A DNA stretch of 64,000 bases from Lysobacter sp. BMK333-48F3 (GCF_019733395.1 NZ_JAIHOO010000001.1:1674001-1738000); one strand, 5' to 3'. Counted from the stretch's first letter, positions 8,066 to 17,174 are shown. Numbers and translations: made by a program. Notes: a model not told the origin generated them from the letters alone.

Positions 8066-8785
8066 ATCGGGGCTGTCGCGGTCCAGGCCGACGTCGAACG
8101 AGGCGTCGAGCTGCACGCGCGGGGTCGCCATCCAGGTGACCCCGCCGCCTGCGACCGACGTGGTCGAGGCATGGTCCTGGCGCGACACGCCGGCTTCGAC
8201 ATAGACCGCGATGCGGTCGTTCAAGGCCAGGCTCAGGCTCGGCGACCAGGTCCAGGTGTTCAGGCCGTCGCTGCGGTCGAGGTTGAAGTACAGCGCGCCG
8301 GACAGCCGCTCGTCGAAGTCGTAGCCGAGCGTGGTGCCCAGCGTGTATTGAGTCGCGCCGTTGCTGAACTCGCGATCGCCGCTGGCTGCGGCGACGCCGG
8401 CCAGCACGGCCCACGAGAACGCCTCGTGCGCGCTCGGCAGCGCCGCCTTCAACGCCAGGCCAGTGTCGCCGGCGCCGTGGCGCGAGCGGCGCCCGTCCGC
8501 ATCGCGTTCGCGCAACCGGTTGTAGGGCGAACCCGACAACTGCAGTTCGACCCGATCGCTCAGGCCCAGGCGCAGATTGGTGTTGGCGCTGTACAGCGTG
8601 CGCCGCGCGCCGCCTTCGCGGTCGCGCTCGAAATCCGGCAGGCCCTGTTCCCAGGCGAAGGCGCCGCGCGGCAGGGTGTCGGTGGAGAACGAAATGCCGG
8701 GACGGTCGAACGACGGCGCCGACTCCTGTGCCAGCGCCGGCGACGACAGCGCGGCCAGGGCGACCGCAGCGAAACCACCCCTCAC
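8027..8785 (-). CDS. Outer-membrane transporter-like protein (MetA-pathway type)
   Basis: This 252-residue protein has a signal peptide (VALAALSSPALAQE) and alternating beta-strand patterns ending in aromatic residues (GGIGASFYFD), like the 'MetA-pathway of phenol degradation' putative beta-barrel family (PF13557 type). No ATG fits. The GTG at 8785 is favoured because it overlaps the TGA of the upstream gene as GTGA, giving translational coupling. The 3' end overlaps the convergent GH18-like gene by 39 bases. The transported compound is unknown. Confidence 0.7.
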   Translation of the reverse strand: MRGGFAAVALAALSSPALAQESAPSFDRPGISFSTDTLPRGAFAWEQGLPDFERDREGGARRTLYSANTNLRLGLSDRVELQLSGSPYNRLRERDADGRRSRHGAGDTGLALKAALPSAHEAFSWAVLAGVAAASGDREFSNGATQYTLGTTLGYDFDERLSGALYFNLDRSDGLNTWTWSPSLSLALNDRIAVYVEAGVSRQDHASTTSVAGGGVTWMATPRVQLDASFDVGLDRDSPDLTGGIGASFYFD

Positions 8786-9150
8786 GGTGCGACCCAGCGG
8801 CCGCGCTGCATCTCGCAGGCCTGCTTGATCGCCGCGATCTGCTCGGGGCTGCGCTTGTAGTAGTGGATCCGCGCCTGCGCGCCCATCGGCGACTCGCACA
8901 CGCCGTTGGCGCCGGCCGGGCAGCTTTCGACCCGGCGCGCGGTCACCTGACCGCCCATCTCCGCCAGCCCCGGCACGCTGCCGTTGCACTGCTGCTTCTG
9001 CAGCTCCTCCGGTACCGGCTGCTCGGTCTGGGTGCATTCGTTGACCGGCTGGCCCATCACCTGCCCTTCCAGCAGGCAGGCGCTGCCGGCGTGGGCCAGC
9101 GGGGCGAGGGCGAACAGGGCAACGGCGGCGAGGATACGGGACTGGCGCAT
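8782..9150 (-). CDS. Small secreted Cys-rich protein
   Basis: The protein has 122 residues with a clear Sec signal peptide (RILAAVALFALAPLAHAG). The mature part holds six cysteines, suggesting three disulfides in the periplasm or outside. I recognise no domain. It is directly upstream of, and coupled by GTGA to, the beta-barrel-like gene, so the two are probably co-expressed and may share a function at the outer membrane. Confidence 0.7.
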   Translation of the reverse strand: MRQSRILAAVALFALAPLAHAGSACLLEGQVMGQPVNECTQTEQPVPEELQKQQCNGSVPGLAEMGGQVTARRVESCPAGANGVCESPMGAQARIHYYKRSPEQIAAIKQACEMQRGRWVAP

Positions 9151-9251
9151 GACGCAACCTTGGTCACAGGAGCGGGCGGCGCCCGCGGTGCGCAGACCTT
9201 ACTGCAGAACGCCGGTCCGCGCAGCGTGGGCTGGCGGACCGGCGTGGCGGC

Positions 9252-10940
9252 TCAGTGATAGCGCACCGACGGGTCCCAGCGCGAGGTGTCGCAGAAGTTG
9301 TCGCCCTTCGGCGCGACGATGAAGAACAGGCTGTCGCCGGCGGCGACGCTGCGGTCTTGGGCGATGCTGCGCCCGACCGTGTCGGCGTTGGCGATGTCGG
9401 CGGAAAAGATCTCGGTGCCGTTGTGCGCTACCGAGGCATTGACGCCATCGCCGCAGTTCACGTCGGCGTCGCGCAGCGTGCCTTCGATGCGGACCGTACC
9501 CGCCTTGGGCGCGATCCACTGCAGCGCCGGCATCTGGGTCGTGGCGGGGTGCATCGCGTCGCTGTAGATGCGCGCCCACTCCTCGCTGCCGACCCAGTAG
9601 CTGCCGGCCCAGCTCATCGGCGACAGGCCGGCGCCTTCGCCGCGCAGATAGCGCCAGACCTGGCCCTGGGTCGAGGCGAAGTCGGCCGACTGGCGGTAAG
9701 CGTCGACCGAGGCGCCGAGATTGACCTCCCAGCGATAGATGCCGAAGTTGCTTGCCATGTAGGTCGGGTCCTTCATGCAGTACAGGTAGAAGGACTGGCC
9801 GGCTTCGGCGTTGACCGCGCCGTTGCGGTCGGCGATGGTGCAGTACTGGTAGCCTGCATCCGGCTTGAGCGAATGGGCCGGTTCGTCGGCGACGACGAAG
9901 GCGGGTGAGGGGTTCCAGTTCACCGCGTCGGTGGACTCGTACAGCTTGACGCTGGAATTGATCCGGGTGGTGTCGTTGGGATCGCCGTTGGCCTTCCAGG
10001 TCATCGCGGTCAGCGGCATGTAGAACTTGCCGTCGTAGCTGCTGCGCACGGCCTGGGTGTGGGTGATGCCCCAGATCGACAGCGGCTGCCACAGGCCGCC
10101 CAGACCGTTCTGGGTGAAGCCGTTGCCGTCGTACTTCTTCCACAGGCCGGCATTGAGCTGGCCCGCGCGCGCCGAGGCGATCACCTCGGCGACGCTGGCG
10201 CGGGCCACGGCCATGCCGATGCAGCCCGGCGTGCTGGGTTCGCTGGCCGGGCATTGCGGAACCGCGCCGCGCAGCGAGTCGACGTAGTAGACGTGGAAGT
10301 AGCCGTCCTTGATCAGATAGGGCGCGCCCTGAATGTTGTGCGGCTGCGGGTCGCCGTAGGCGCTGACGATGCGGCCGAGGTAGTTCCAGGTATTGCCGTA
10401 GTCGCTGGACCAGGCCAGGCCGATCCGGGTCCGGCCTTCGCGATTGCCCGGGCCGCCGCTGCCGGCGACGTTCTCCTCGTGCACGAAGGCCAGCAGTTCG
10501 TTGCCTTCGGCGCTGGGCTGGTACAGGCTCACGAACCACAGATTGGTCACATCGGTGTGGCCGACCTGGGTGAAAGCGGTGCCTGTGCCGTTGCCGCAAT
10601 AGTTCGCCGGAGTGCGATTGCACATTTCCTTCTGCCAGACGAACTGACCATAAGGCGCGTCCAATCCACCGCGATGCAGGGTATGGACGATACCGCCGCT
10701 GTGGCGCCAGGCCGATGCCAGCCAGTAGCGTTCGGTGCTGGTGGTGTAGGTCGACAGCGAGCCGTCGAGCTGGGTGCCGGCCAGGCTGCCCTGGGTCATT
10801 TGGCCCGGCGTGGCGACGATCACCGGCGAAGTGACGCGCGAAACGGTCGCGGTCTGGGCGCCGGCCTGGCCGGCGAGGCCCAGCGACAAGGCCAGGCAGA
10901 GCGTAGCGCAACGCAGGCGCAGGGTGCGGAACTCGCTCAT
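9252..10940 (-). CDS. Large secreted protein, propeller-like with C-terminal binding-type domain
   Basis: The 562-residue exported protein starts at ATG 10940 (AAGGA upstream) with a signal peptide ending GLAGQAGAQ. Blocks such as TRIGLAWSSDYGNTWNYLG, PYLIKDGYFHVYYVDS and KLYESTDAVNWNPSP recall five-bladed propellers or sialidase/GH43-like 'Asp-box' proteins. The last 100 residues (VRIEGTLRDADVNCGDGVNAS onward) look like a jelly-roll accessory domain. There is no assignable catalytic residue, so the substrate is unknown; polysaccharide binding or hydrolysis is a guess. Confidence 0.6.
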   Translation of the reverse strand: MSEFRTLRLRCATLCLALSLGLAGQAGAQTATVSRVTSPVIVATPGQMTQGSLAGTQLDGSLSTYTTSTERYWLASAWRHSGGIVHTLHRGGLDAPYGQFVWQKEMCNRTPANYCGNGTGTAFTQVGHTDVTNLWFVSLYQPSAEGNELLAFVHEENVAGSGGPGNREGRTRIGLAWSSDYGNTWNYLGRIVSAYGDPQPHNIQGAPYLIKDGYFHVYYVDSLRGAVPQCPASEPSTPGCIGMAVARASVAEVIASARAGQLNAGLWKKYDGNGFTQNGLGGLWQPLSIWGITHTQAVRSSYDGKFYMPLTAMTWKANGDPNDTTRINSSVKLYESTDAVNWNPSPAFVVADEPAHSLKPDAGYQYCTIADRNGAVNAEAGQSFYLYCMKDPTYMASNFGIYRWEVNLGASVDAYRQSADFASTQGQVWRYLRGEGAGLSPMSWAGSYWVGSEEWARIYSDAMHPATTQMPALQWIAPKAGTVRIEGTLRDADVNCGDGVNASVAHNGTEIFSADIANADTVGRSIAQDRSVAAGDSLFFIVAPKGDNFCDTSRWDPSVRYH

Positions 10941-11240
10941 GGAGCATCCTTGAGTTTGGGTCGCCTTCGCGCGGTCGACAGGGGCGCATGCGGCGACGGG
11001 ACGGAATACAGGGGGGCGGACGCCGCCGTCGATGCGAGCCGCGACCGAAGCCGGATGCGTCCGATGCGGTCGGCCGTCGTCGCTTCGCCGTAAAGCACAT
11101 GCGAAGCGCGATTGCAGTCCGGAGCGGACTCTAGCGCACTCGGATCGCGTCAAGTAAGACGAGGCCGGCGACGTGCAATGTGTCTTGCGAAGCGCGAATG
11201 TGCTGGCCCGCGCCATCGATTCGATCGCCGCGGCTAGCGC
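10941..11240. other. Non-coding gap upstream of secreted protein
   Basis: About 300 bases of somewhat lower GC than the surroundings. It must hold the promoter of the secreted protein gene at 10940, but I cannot fix -10/-35 boxes with confidence. I see no hairpin terminator or credible small gene. Confidence 0.5.
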
Positions 11241-11690
11241 TCAGGCACTCGGCCATGGCTGCACACACAGGCAATGCCGATGTACTTTCCAATTCCGCTC
11301 CGGCGACCGCGGTCCGAACACAACATAGTTGACGATCTGGGCGGACGGAAACTCCCAGATTTGCGCCTGGGCAATATCCATGCGTGGCGGCGGCAGCGCG
11401 GCGCGCAGCGCTTGCGCGCTGCGGCGGAACTCCGGCATCAGGACGCGCCGGCGTCGATGGCGGCGAAACAGCTGCACCTCGGATAACCAGCCGCGACTGA
11501 CGAAGTTGAACCAGTACGGCGCGCGATAGCCGAACAGCGTGAATCTCAACACCGTAGGGCCGTGGTGACACGGCTCGAAGTGTTCGCTTGGAATCAGGTC
11601 GTACAGGTCGGAGCGGGTGATGCCCCAAGGCACCACCACGCCGTACTCCGGAACCGGAATACCGATTCCGGGATCGCAATAGGGAAGCAT
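11241..11690 (-). CDS. Hypothetical protein (orphan, lower GC)
   Basis: A 149-residue ORF (MLPYCDPGIGIPVPEYGVVVPWG at the N-terminus) whose base composition is noticeably less GC-rich than its neighbours. It is rich in Trp, Phe, Tyr and Arg, includes the basic run RRHRRRR, and has no signal peptide or transmembrane segment. I recognise no family. The ribosome binding site before 11690 is poor, so the start is uncertain. It stands alone between two unrelated genes and may be recently acquired. Confidence 0.5.
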   Translation of the reverse strand: MLPYCDPGIGIPVPEYGVVVPWGITRSDLYDLIPSEHFEPCHHGPTVLRFTLFGYRAPYWFNFVSRGWLSEVQLFRRHRRRRVLMPEFRRSAQALRAALPPPRMDIAQAQIWEFPSAQIVNYVVFGPRSPERNWKVHRHCLCVQPWPSA

Positions 11691-11800
11691 TGCGCGCGGG
11701 CTCGGGGCGAGCCGGATGCGGACAGGTGCGCGCAGTCTAAACGGCGTGGCTGTCGCTGCGCAGGCTCTTGTCTGAAAAATGGCCCCGCCGGCGCCGTCGA

Positions 11801-12583
11801 CTACTCCTCCGGCTCGCGCCGCGGCGGGAACCGCAGCACGGTGCCGGTCTGCACGTCGCGCGGGTCGGGGCGGTTCCACAGCACCGGCACTTCGCGCGGC
11901 TTGGGCGGTTCCAGTTCGTCGTCCAGCGGCACCAGTTCGGCGTCTTCTTCGTCTTCCCAGCTGTAGCGCTTGCGCGGCGGCAGCGGGTCGCGCAGGCGGA
12001 AGGCGTAGGCGGCGATCACGCCGGCGACGGCGCCGCCGAGGTGGGCCTGCCAGGACACGCCGATCTCGCGCGGCAGCACGGTCAGCAGCATGCCGCCGTA
12101 GAGCAGGAAGGCGATCATCGCCGCGGCGATCGAGGCCCGGTCGCGGCGCAGCAGGCCCAGGGTCATGACCAGGAACATCAGCCCGTGGGTGAGGCCGCTG
12201 GCGCCGAGGTGGTAGCTGCCCGGCTCGCCGAGCAGCCAGGCGCCCAGGCCGGAGCCGAGCCACAGCAGCGGCAGGGCGCGGATGGTCGCCTTGGGGTAGA
12301 CCGCGCCGGCCAGGCTGCCGAGCAGCAGCAGCGAGGTCGCGTTCGCCGCCAGGTGTTCGATCGAACCGTGCAGCAAGGGCGCGGTCAGCAGGCCGAGCAG
12401 GCCCGCCGCCGACCAGGGCTGGACGGTGAACGGGCGCGGGTCGAACAGGCTCTGGGCGCTGAACACCGCGACCAGGACCAGGACGAAGCCCAGGCTGAGG
12501 TTGAGCGCGCGCAGCAGCCGCGCGCGGTCGGCCTTGCGCTGGGCCGGGGTGTCGGGGATCGGGGCGTCGGTGGGCAGGTGCAT
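11801..12583 (-). CDS. Rhomboid family intramembrane serine protease
   Basis: The 260-residue protein has about six transmembrane helices. The catalytic dyad is visible as S129 in HLGASGL and H181 in WQAHLGG, with the supporting HxxxN motif at H77-N81. These match rhomboid proteases, which cleave transmembrane substrates within the bilayer. A charged acidic and Pro-rich cytoplasmic tail follows residue 200 (WEDEEDAELVPLDDELEPP). The start at 12583 matches the family N-terminus; upstream in-frame ATGs overlap the divergent rlmI promoter. The substrate is unknown. Confidence 0.9.
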   Translation of the reverse strand: MHLPTDAPIPDTPAQRKADRARLLRALNLSLGFVLVLVAVFSAQSLFDPRPFTVQPWSAAGLLGLLTAPLLHGSIEHLAANATSLLLLGSLAGAVYPKATIRALPLLWLGSGLGAWLLGEPGSYHLGASGLTHGLMFLVMTLGLLRRDRASIAAAMIAFLLYGGMLLTVLPREIGVSWQAHLGGAVAGVIAAYAFRLRDPLPPRKRYSWEDEEDAELVPLDDELEPPKPREVPVLWNRPDPRDVQTGTVLRFPPRREPEE

Positions 12584-12719
12584 GGGGATCAGATTGGCAC
12601 CGGCGGCGGGCAAAACAAGCCGGCCGGCGCGGGCTTCTTCGTCCCGCAGGCGGGATTGCGACGCCGATCGGCCAGCGGCCGCACCGGGCCGGCGGCGCCC
12701 GGCCCGGTAGAATGGCCGG

Positions 12720-13889
12720 ATGACTACCGAAATCCCCACCGTACGCCTCAAGAACGCCTGGAAATCCACCCATCCCTGGATCTTCCAGCGCCTGGTCGAC
12801 AAGCCCGCCCAGCGCCCCAAGCCGGGCGCGATCGTCGACGTGGTCGGCGTCGACGGCGTCTGGATCGGCCGCGGCTTCTACAACGGCCATTCGCGCATCG
12901 CCCTGCGCATGCTGGAAAACGATCCCGATGTGGCGATCGACGCCGACTGGTTCGCGCGCAAGATCGCCGCGGCGGTGTCGCTGCGCCGCGACGTGCTCAA
13001 GCTCGATCAGGTCAGCGACGCCTGGCGCGTGGTGCACAGCGAAGGCGACGGCATCAGCGGCCTGGTCGTGGACCGCTACGGCGACCTGCTGGTGGTCGAG
13101 TACTTCAGCGCCGGCGCGTTCCGCCACCGCGAATGGATCTACGACGCGCTGCGCGCGCAGTTCCCCGGCTGCCGCTTCTACGCCTTCGCCGACGAACACG
13201 TGCAGAAGCAGGAAAGCTTCGACTTCCGCGGCACCGAGGCGGTGCCGCCGGCGATCATCACCGAGTACGGAATCAAGTTCCGCGCCGATCCGGCCGGCGC
13301 GCACAAGACCGGCTTCTTCGCCGACCAGCGCGAGAACCGCGAGTGGCTGTCGCAGCAGGTCGCCGGCAAGCGCGTGCTCGATCTGTGCTGCAACACCGGC
13401 GGCTTCGGCGTCTACGCCAAGGCGCGCGGCGCCGAGGAAGTGATCGGCGTGGACATCGACGCCGACGTGATCAACATCGCCAAGGGCAACGCCAAGCTCA
13501 ACGGCGCCCACGTCAAGTTCGTCCAGGCCGACATCTTCCCCTACCTGCGCGACCTGGGTAACGCCGGCGAGCGCTTCGACGTGGTGATCCTGGATCCGGC
13601 CAAGATGACCCGCGACCGCGAGCAGGTGATCGCGGCGCTGAAGAAGTACCTGGACATGAACAAGCTGGCGCTCAGCGTGGTCAAGCCCGGCGGCCTGTTC
13701 GCGACCTTCTCCTGCACCGGCCTGGTGTCGGAGGACCAGTTCCTCGACATGCTGCGTCGCGCCGCGTTCTACGCCGGGCGCACGGTGCAGGTGCTCAAGG
13801 TCGCCGGCGCCGGCGCCGACCACCCCTGGCTGGCGCAGGTGCCGGAGTCGCGTTACCTCAAGGCAGTGTTCTGCCGCGTGCTGGACTGA
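12720..13889 (+). CDS. rlmI: Class I SAM-dependent rRNA methyltransferase, RlmI type
   Basis: The 389-residue product has the RlmI/RlmK/YccW layout: an N-terminal PUA-like domain (WKSTHPWIFQRLVD), a central domain (HSEGDGISGLVVDRYGDLLVV), and a Rossmann SAM domain (KRVLDLCCNTGGFGVYAKARG, VVILDPAK). The SCTG segment supplies the cysteine used by m5C enzymes. The family methylates C1962 of 23S rRNA. A TAGAAT box sits at 12711-12716, very close to the ATG, suggesting a short leader or a different promoter. It diverges from the rhomboid gene. Confidence 0.88.
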   Translation: MTTEIPTVRLKNAWKSTHPWIFQRLVDKPAQRPKPGAIVDVVGVDGVWIGRGFYNGHSRIALRMLENDPDVAIDADWFARKIAAAVSLRRDVLKLDQVSDAWRVVHSEGDGISGLVVDRYGDLLVVEYFSAGAFRHREWIYDALRAQFPGCRFYAFADEHVQKQESFDFRGTEAVPPAIITEYGIKFRADPAGAHKTGFFADQRENREWLSQQVAGKRVLDLCCNTGGFGVYAKARGAEEVIGVDIDADVINIAKGNAKLNGAHVKFVQADIFPYLRDLGNAGERFDVVILDPAKMTRDREQVIAALKKYLDMNKLALSVVKPGGLFATFSCTGLVSEDQFLDMLRRAAFYAGRTVQVLKVAGAGADHPWLAQVPESRYLKAVFCRVLD

Positions 13890-13917
13890 GCGCGGCCGGT
13901 CGAAACGAGCTGGGCGC

Positions 13918-13945
13918 CGCCGGCCGGACCCGGGTCCGGCCGGCG
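13918..13945. terminator. 28-bp GC palindrome between convergent genes
   Basis: A perfect self-complementary run centred on CCCGGG (arms CGCCGGCCGGACCC) lies between the 3' ends of rlmI and the secreted protein gene at 13951. It could serve both as an intrinsic terminator, although T-runs are lacking. The role is inferred from position only. Confidence 0.5.
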
Positions 13946-13950
13946 CGGTT

Positions 13951-14352
13951 CTAGCGCGGGCGCATCCCGTTCGTGGGCAGGCTCAGCACGCTGGGGTGTT
14001 CCACCGCCTGCTTGATCTGCAAAGCGAATTGCTGGCAAACCATCCCGCGCTGCGGGGTGTCCTTGATCCCGTCGTAGAAGCGGTTGGCTTCGTCGAAACC
14101 GATCTGGAACTCGGCCTCGATGTCCACCGCCTGGCCGGCGGGCAGGGCGGCGTTGGCGGTGTTCGCCTCGGCCTGGAACTTGTTCCTGTGCCGGCGCAAC
14201 AGGTCCGCATCGAAACCGCAGCGGGTGCCGAACTGGTAGCTCATGCCGGTCGCGCGGGCGACCGAGGCGATGGCGCCGGCGGGGCCGTCGTTCGCGGCCA
14301 GCGCGGGCGAGGCGGACAGCAACAGCGACAACAACAGCGCGGGCGATCTCAT
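13951..14352 (-). CDS. Secreted hypothetical protein
   Basis: This 133-residue protein has a Sec signal peptide (ALLLSLLLSASPALAA). The mature part (GFDADLLRRHRNKFQAEANTAN, then GFDEANRFYDGIKDTPQRGMVC) is mostly helical and carries two cysteines. I do not recognise the family. ATG 14352 is chosen because it gives the signal peptide directly. It is followed convergently by the palindrome and rlmI. Confidence 0.65.
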   Translation of the reverse strand: MRSPALLLSLLLSASPALAANDGPAGAIASVARATGMSYQFGTRCGFDADLLRRHRNKFQAEANTANAALPAGQAVDIEAEFQIGFDEANRFYDGIKDTPQRGMVCQQFALQIKQAVEHPSVLSLPTNGMRPR

Positions 14353-14447
14353 CGGCGGTCCGTTTCGGTGGCGGTGGGACGGGATTCTGCACCAGGGCCG
14401 AGCCGTGGCTGCGACAGAACCCGGCGCCGGTGTCGCGCCGGACCGGC

Positions 14448-14771
14448 TCAGTCGCGCCACCACAGCACCGCCGGCGGATCTTCCGGACGCAACTGGTCGG
14501 CGTTCAACAGCGTCTCCAGGCGCAGCCCCGGCAGGCGCAGGCTGAGCGCGGTGGCGACTTCGCGGTAGCCGGGCCAGTCGAACGGCAGTTCGAGCCGCTG
14601 GCCGGCGGCGGTGCCCAGTTCGACGAAGGTCTGGCGTTGCCCGTCGGCGTCGATCGCGTAGGCGTCGACGCCGTCGATCTCGTTCCAGCGCACGCCGTAG
14701 ATCCGGCCGGCGCCGTCGTCGCGCCAGACGCCGCGCGGGTCGGCGTACAGCCTGGGGGCATGCGGATTCAT
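14448..14771 (-). CDS. Small hypothetical cytoplasmic protein
   Basis: A 107-residue protein with no signal or membrane segment. It looks beta-rich at the N-terminus (LYADPRGVWRDDGAGRIYGVRWNEI) and then helical, ending in PPAVLWWRD. The pattern recalls small PH-like or immunity-type hypothetical proteins in Xanthomonadaceae, but I cannot name the family. It sits about 95 bases upstream of the secreted gene at 14352 on the same strand, and the two may share a transcript. Confidence 0.55.
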   Translation of the reverse strand: MNPHAPRLYADPRGVWRDDGAGRIYGVRWNEIDGVDAYAIDADGQRQTFVELGTAAGQRLELPFDWPGYREVATALSLRLPGLRLETLLNADQLRPEDPPAVLWWRD

Positions 14772-14918
14772 CGGCGGGCCGTCCTGGTCGCGGCTACCGG
14801 GGGAGCGGCGGCCGGCCTTGCTCGAAGGGGAACTCCTGTCCACTCCGATTTCATACCCGCGATCGGCGGCCGCGGAAGGGCGCCGGCGACCGCCGATGCC
14901 GATATTGCGATGGATCTC

Positions 14919-14962
14919 ACAAAAACGCCCCGACCCGGTGCGGACTGCGCACCGGGTCGGGG
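14919..14962 (-). terminator. Intrinsic terminator after EamA gene
   Basis: Read on the minus strand, a 14-bp GC-rich stem (CCCCGACCCGGTGC and its complement at 14928-14941 and 14949-14962) is followed by GCGTTTTTG. This is a textbook rho-independent terminator placed downstream of the EamA transporter gene. Confidence 0.85.
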
Positions 14963-15017
14963 TCGTGGCCTGCCGATTTAGCGAGCCGATTTTAACGAGC
15001 CGATTCAGCAAGCGGAT

Positions 15018-15956
15018 TCAGCGAGCGGCAGCGACGGCGCCTGCGATCGGAGTGGCGGTGCGGGCCGCCGCCGGGGCCGCGACGACGCGGCGGTTGGCCA
15101 GGATCACTCCGGCGAACACCAGCGCCACCGCCGGGATGAAGCTCCAGCCCAGGCGTTCGTCGAACAGCACCGCGCCCCAGATCACCCCGGTCAGCGCGAC
15201 CACGTAGCCCAGCTGGCTGTAGGCGACGCTGTCGGCGATGCGCTGCAGGGCAGCGGCGGCGACGTTGGCGGCCAGGGTCACCAGCACCATCGCCAGCAGC
15301 AGCGGCCAGGCCTCGGCGATCTTGGCCGCGCTGCCCTGCAGCTCGGCGCCGGCCAGCAGCGGCAGCACCGCCAGGGCCTGGACCAGCATGGTGCCGGCGG
15401 TGGACATCGGCGCGCTCAGGCCGGCCGGCCAGCGGCGGCTGCGGTAGACGTTGCCGATCGCCAGCAGCACCGGCACGCCCAGCGCCGCGCTCAGCGCCAG
15501 GGCCTGCTCCGGCTCCACCGCCTGCGCCCGCGGCGCCAGCACCAGCAGCACCCCGACCAGGCCCAGGGCGGTACCGGCCAGCGCGGTCGGGCTCGGCCAG
15601 CGGCGTTCGACCAGGGCGTTGAACAGCGAGGTGAACATCGGCGACAGGGTCACCACCACGGCGAAGATGCCGGCCGGGATCCGCGCCAGCACCCAGTTGC
15701 CGAGCAGGGCCGAGCCGGCGACCGCGATCGCGCCGGCGGTGGCGTAGAAGCGCAGCGTGGCCGGGTCCAGGGGCAGGCGCTGGCCGCGGCCGCGCAGCAC
15801 CGCCAGGATCAGGCCGGCGGCGCCTGCGGTCTGCACGAAGGAAACGATGAACGGGTTCAGCCCCTGGCTCAGCAGCAGCTTGCTCAGCACGAAGATGGCG
15901 CCGACCAGGCTGCCGGCGGTCAGGGTCAAAACGAGGCGCAGTGCGGTGGCGTTCAT
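15018..15956 (-). CDS. EamA/DMT family transporter
   Basis: The 312-residue inner-membrane protein has about ten hydrophobic helices in two homologous EamA halves (SLVGAIFVLSKLLL and ILVVxx-like repeats; second half from about residue 150). This is the drug/metabolite exporter superfamily, usually amino-acid or metabolite efflux. It is divergent from a LysR regulator gene with a 93-base gap, the classic arrangement of a regulator and its exporter target. The substrate is unknown. Confidence 0.9.
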   Translation of the reverse strand: MNATALRLVLTLTAGSLVGAIFVLSKLLLSQGLNPFIVSFVQTAGAAGLILAVLRGRGQRLPLDPATLRFYATAGAIAVAGSALLGNWVLARIPAGIFAVVVTLSPMFTSLFNALVERRWPSPTALAGTALGLVGVLLVLAPRAQAVEPEQALALSAALGVPVLLAIGNVYRSRRWPAGLSAPMSTAGTMLVQALAVLPLLAGAELQGSAAKIAEAWPLLLAMVLVTLAANVAAAALQRIADSVAYSQLGYVVALTGVIWGAVLFDERLGWSFIPAVALVFAGVILANRRVVAAPAAARTATPIAGAVAAAR

Positions 15957-16049
15957 GGCGGCGGGAGGCGGTGGCGGTGAGGTCGGAGGCCAGATTAGGC
16001 GTCCGCGGCGCGCGGATAATCGGCCTCCAAGTGGCTAGACTGTTTCCCT
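15957..16049. promoter_or_regulatory. EamA/LysR divergent control region
   Basis: GATTA at 15993-15997 and TAATC at 16017-16021 form an inverted pair, a possible LysR binding site. GCTAGACTG at 16034-16042 contains a -10-like TAGACT just before the LysR start. The same nonamer precedes two other genes in this window. Confidence 0.4.
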
Positions 16050-17030
16050 ATGTCAACAATCCTGCCCAGTAAGCTGCCGGTCCCGGACCTCGCCGGCCTG
16101 CTCGCCTTCGTCCGCGTCGCCGAACTCGGCAGCTTCGTCCGCGCGGCCGACGCCCTGGGCCTGTCCAAGGCCGCGGTCAGCAAGCAGGTGTCGGCGCTGG
16201 AGCGCCGGCTCGGCGCCCAGTTGCTGCACCGGACCACCCGCCGGCTGAGCCTGACTGAGGCCGGCCAGGCCTATCTGCGCCATGCCCAGGGCGCCTTCGC
16301 CGAGGCGCGCGCGGCCGAGGACGCGGTCGCCGGCACCCACGCCGCGCCGCAGGGCCGGTTGCGGGTGTCGGCGCCGATGACCTTCGGCGCCCTGCACGTG
16401 GCGCCGTGGCTGGCCGGGTTCCTGGCCCGCTACCCGCAGGTCGACCTGGACCTGCAGCTCGACGACCGCGAGCACGACCTGGTCCAGGGCAGCTTCGACC
16501 TGGCGATCCGCCTGGGCCGGCTGGAAGCCTCCAGCCTGGTCGCGCGCACCATCGCCTACAGCCGGGTGCTGGTCTGCGCCGCGCCGGCCTACCTGGAGCG
16601 CGCCGGCCGGCCGCAGCGCCCGGACGAACTGGGCAGCTACGACTGCCTGCACTTCACCCTGTCGGCCAGCGGCCGCACCTGGAGCTTCGCCCGCACCGGC
16701 GAGGTGGTGCGGGTGGCCTTGGGCGCGCGCCTGGACGCCAATTCCAGCCTGGCGCTGAAGGCGGCGGCGCTGGCCGGCGCCGGAATCGTGCGCGTGCCCG
16801 AGTTCGCGGTCGCGCGCGAGCTGGCCGAGGGCGCGCTGGTGCAGGTGCTGCCGGACTGGGAGCTGCCCGGCCTGGACGTGCATGCGGTGATGCCCGAGCG
16901 GCGCTACGTGCCGGCCAAGGTGCGCGCCTTCGTCGAGCACCTGGTCGAAGCCTGGATGCACGGCGGCGGCTGGAGCGACCCGCGCTCGCTCCAGCCGCGC
17001 CGGCCGGCCGCAAGGGACGGAGGGGATTAA
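16050..17030 (+). CDS. LysR family transcriptional regulator
   Basis: A 326-residue LysR protein. The N-terminal winged helix (LAFVRVAELGSFVRAADAL, SKAAVSKQVSALERRL) is followed by the substrate-binding domain from about residue 95. It probably regulates the divergent EamA exporter. The C-terminus is unusual: after the normal family end there is an Arg/Pro-rich tail, and the last residues (RDGGD) and the TAA stop are encoded by the palindromic repeat at 17013-17057. Confidence 0.92.
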   Translation: MSTILPSKLPVPDLAGLLAFVRVAELGSFVRAADALGLSKAAVSKQVSALERRLGAQLLHRTTRRLSLTEAGQAYLRHAQGAFAEARAAEDAVAGTHAAPQGRLRVSAPMTFGALHVAPWLAGFLARYPQVDLDLQLDDREHDLVQGSFDLAIRLGRLEASSLVARTIAYSRVLVCAAPAYLERAGRPQRPDELGSYDCLHFTLSASGRTWSFARTGEVVRVALGARLDANSSLALKAAALAGAGIVRVPEFAVARELAEGALVQVLPDWELPGLDVHAVMPERRYVPAKVRAFVEHLVEAWMHGGGWSDPRSLQPRRPAARDGGD

Positions 17031-17057
17031 GCCGGTGGCTTGATCCTCTCCGTCCCT
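17013..17057. repeat. GGGACGGAGGGG palindrome, copy 2
   Basis: A 45-base hairpin of the same family as 4237-4278, with arms AGGGACGGAGGGGATTAAG and CTTGATCCTCTCCGTCCCT. It overlaps the 3' end of the LysR gene and gives that gene its stop codon. Confidence 0.9.
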
Positions 17058-17174
17058 GAGTGCGTACGCGGCGAGAGTCGCAGCCGCTGCGCTGCTGGCC
17101 GCGCATCTCAGAAGCTGAGACTCATCTCGTTAGACTAGTGGCGAACAACCGCGCTTCGAACTTGCAAGTGCGGA

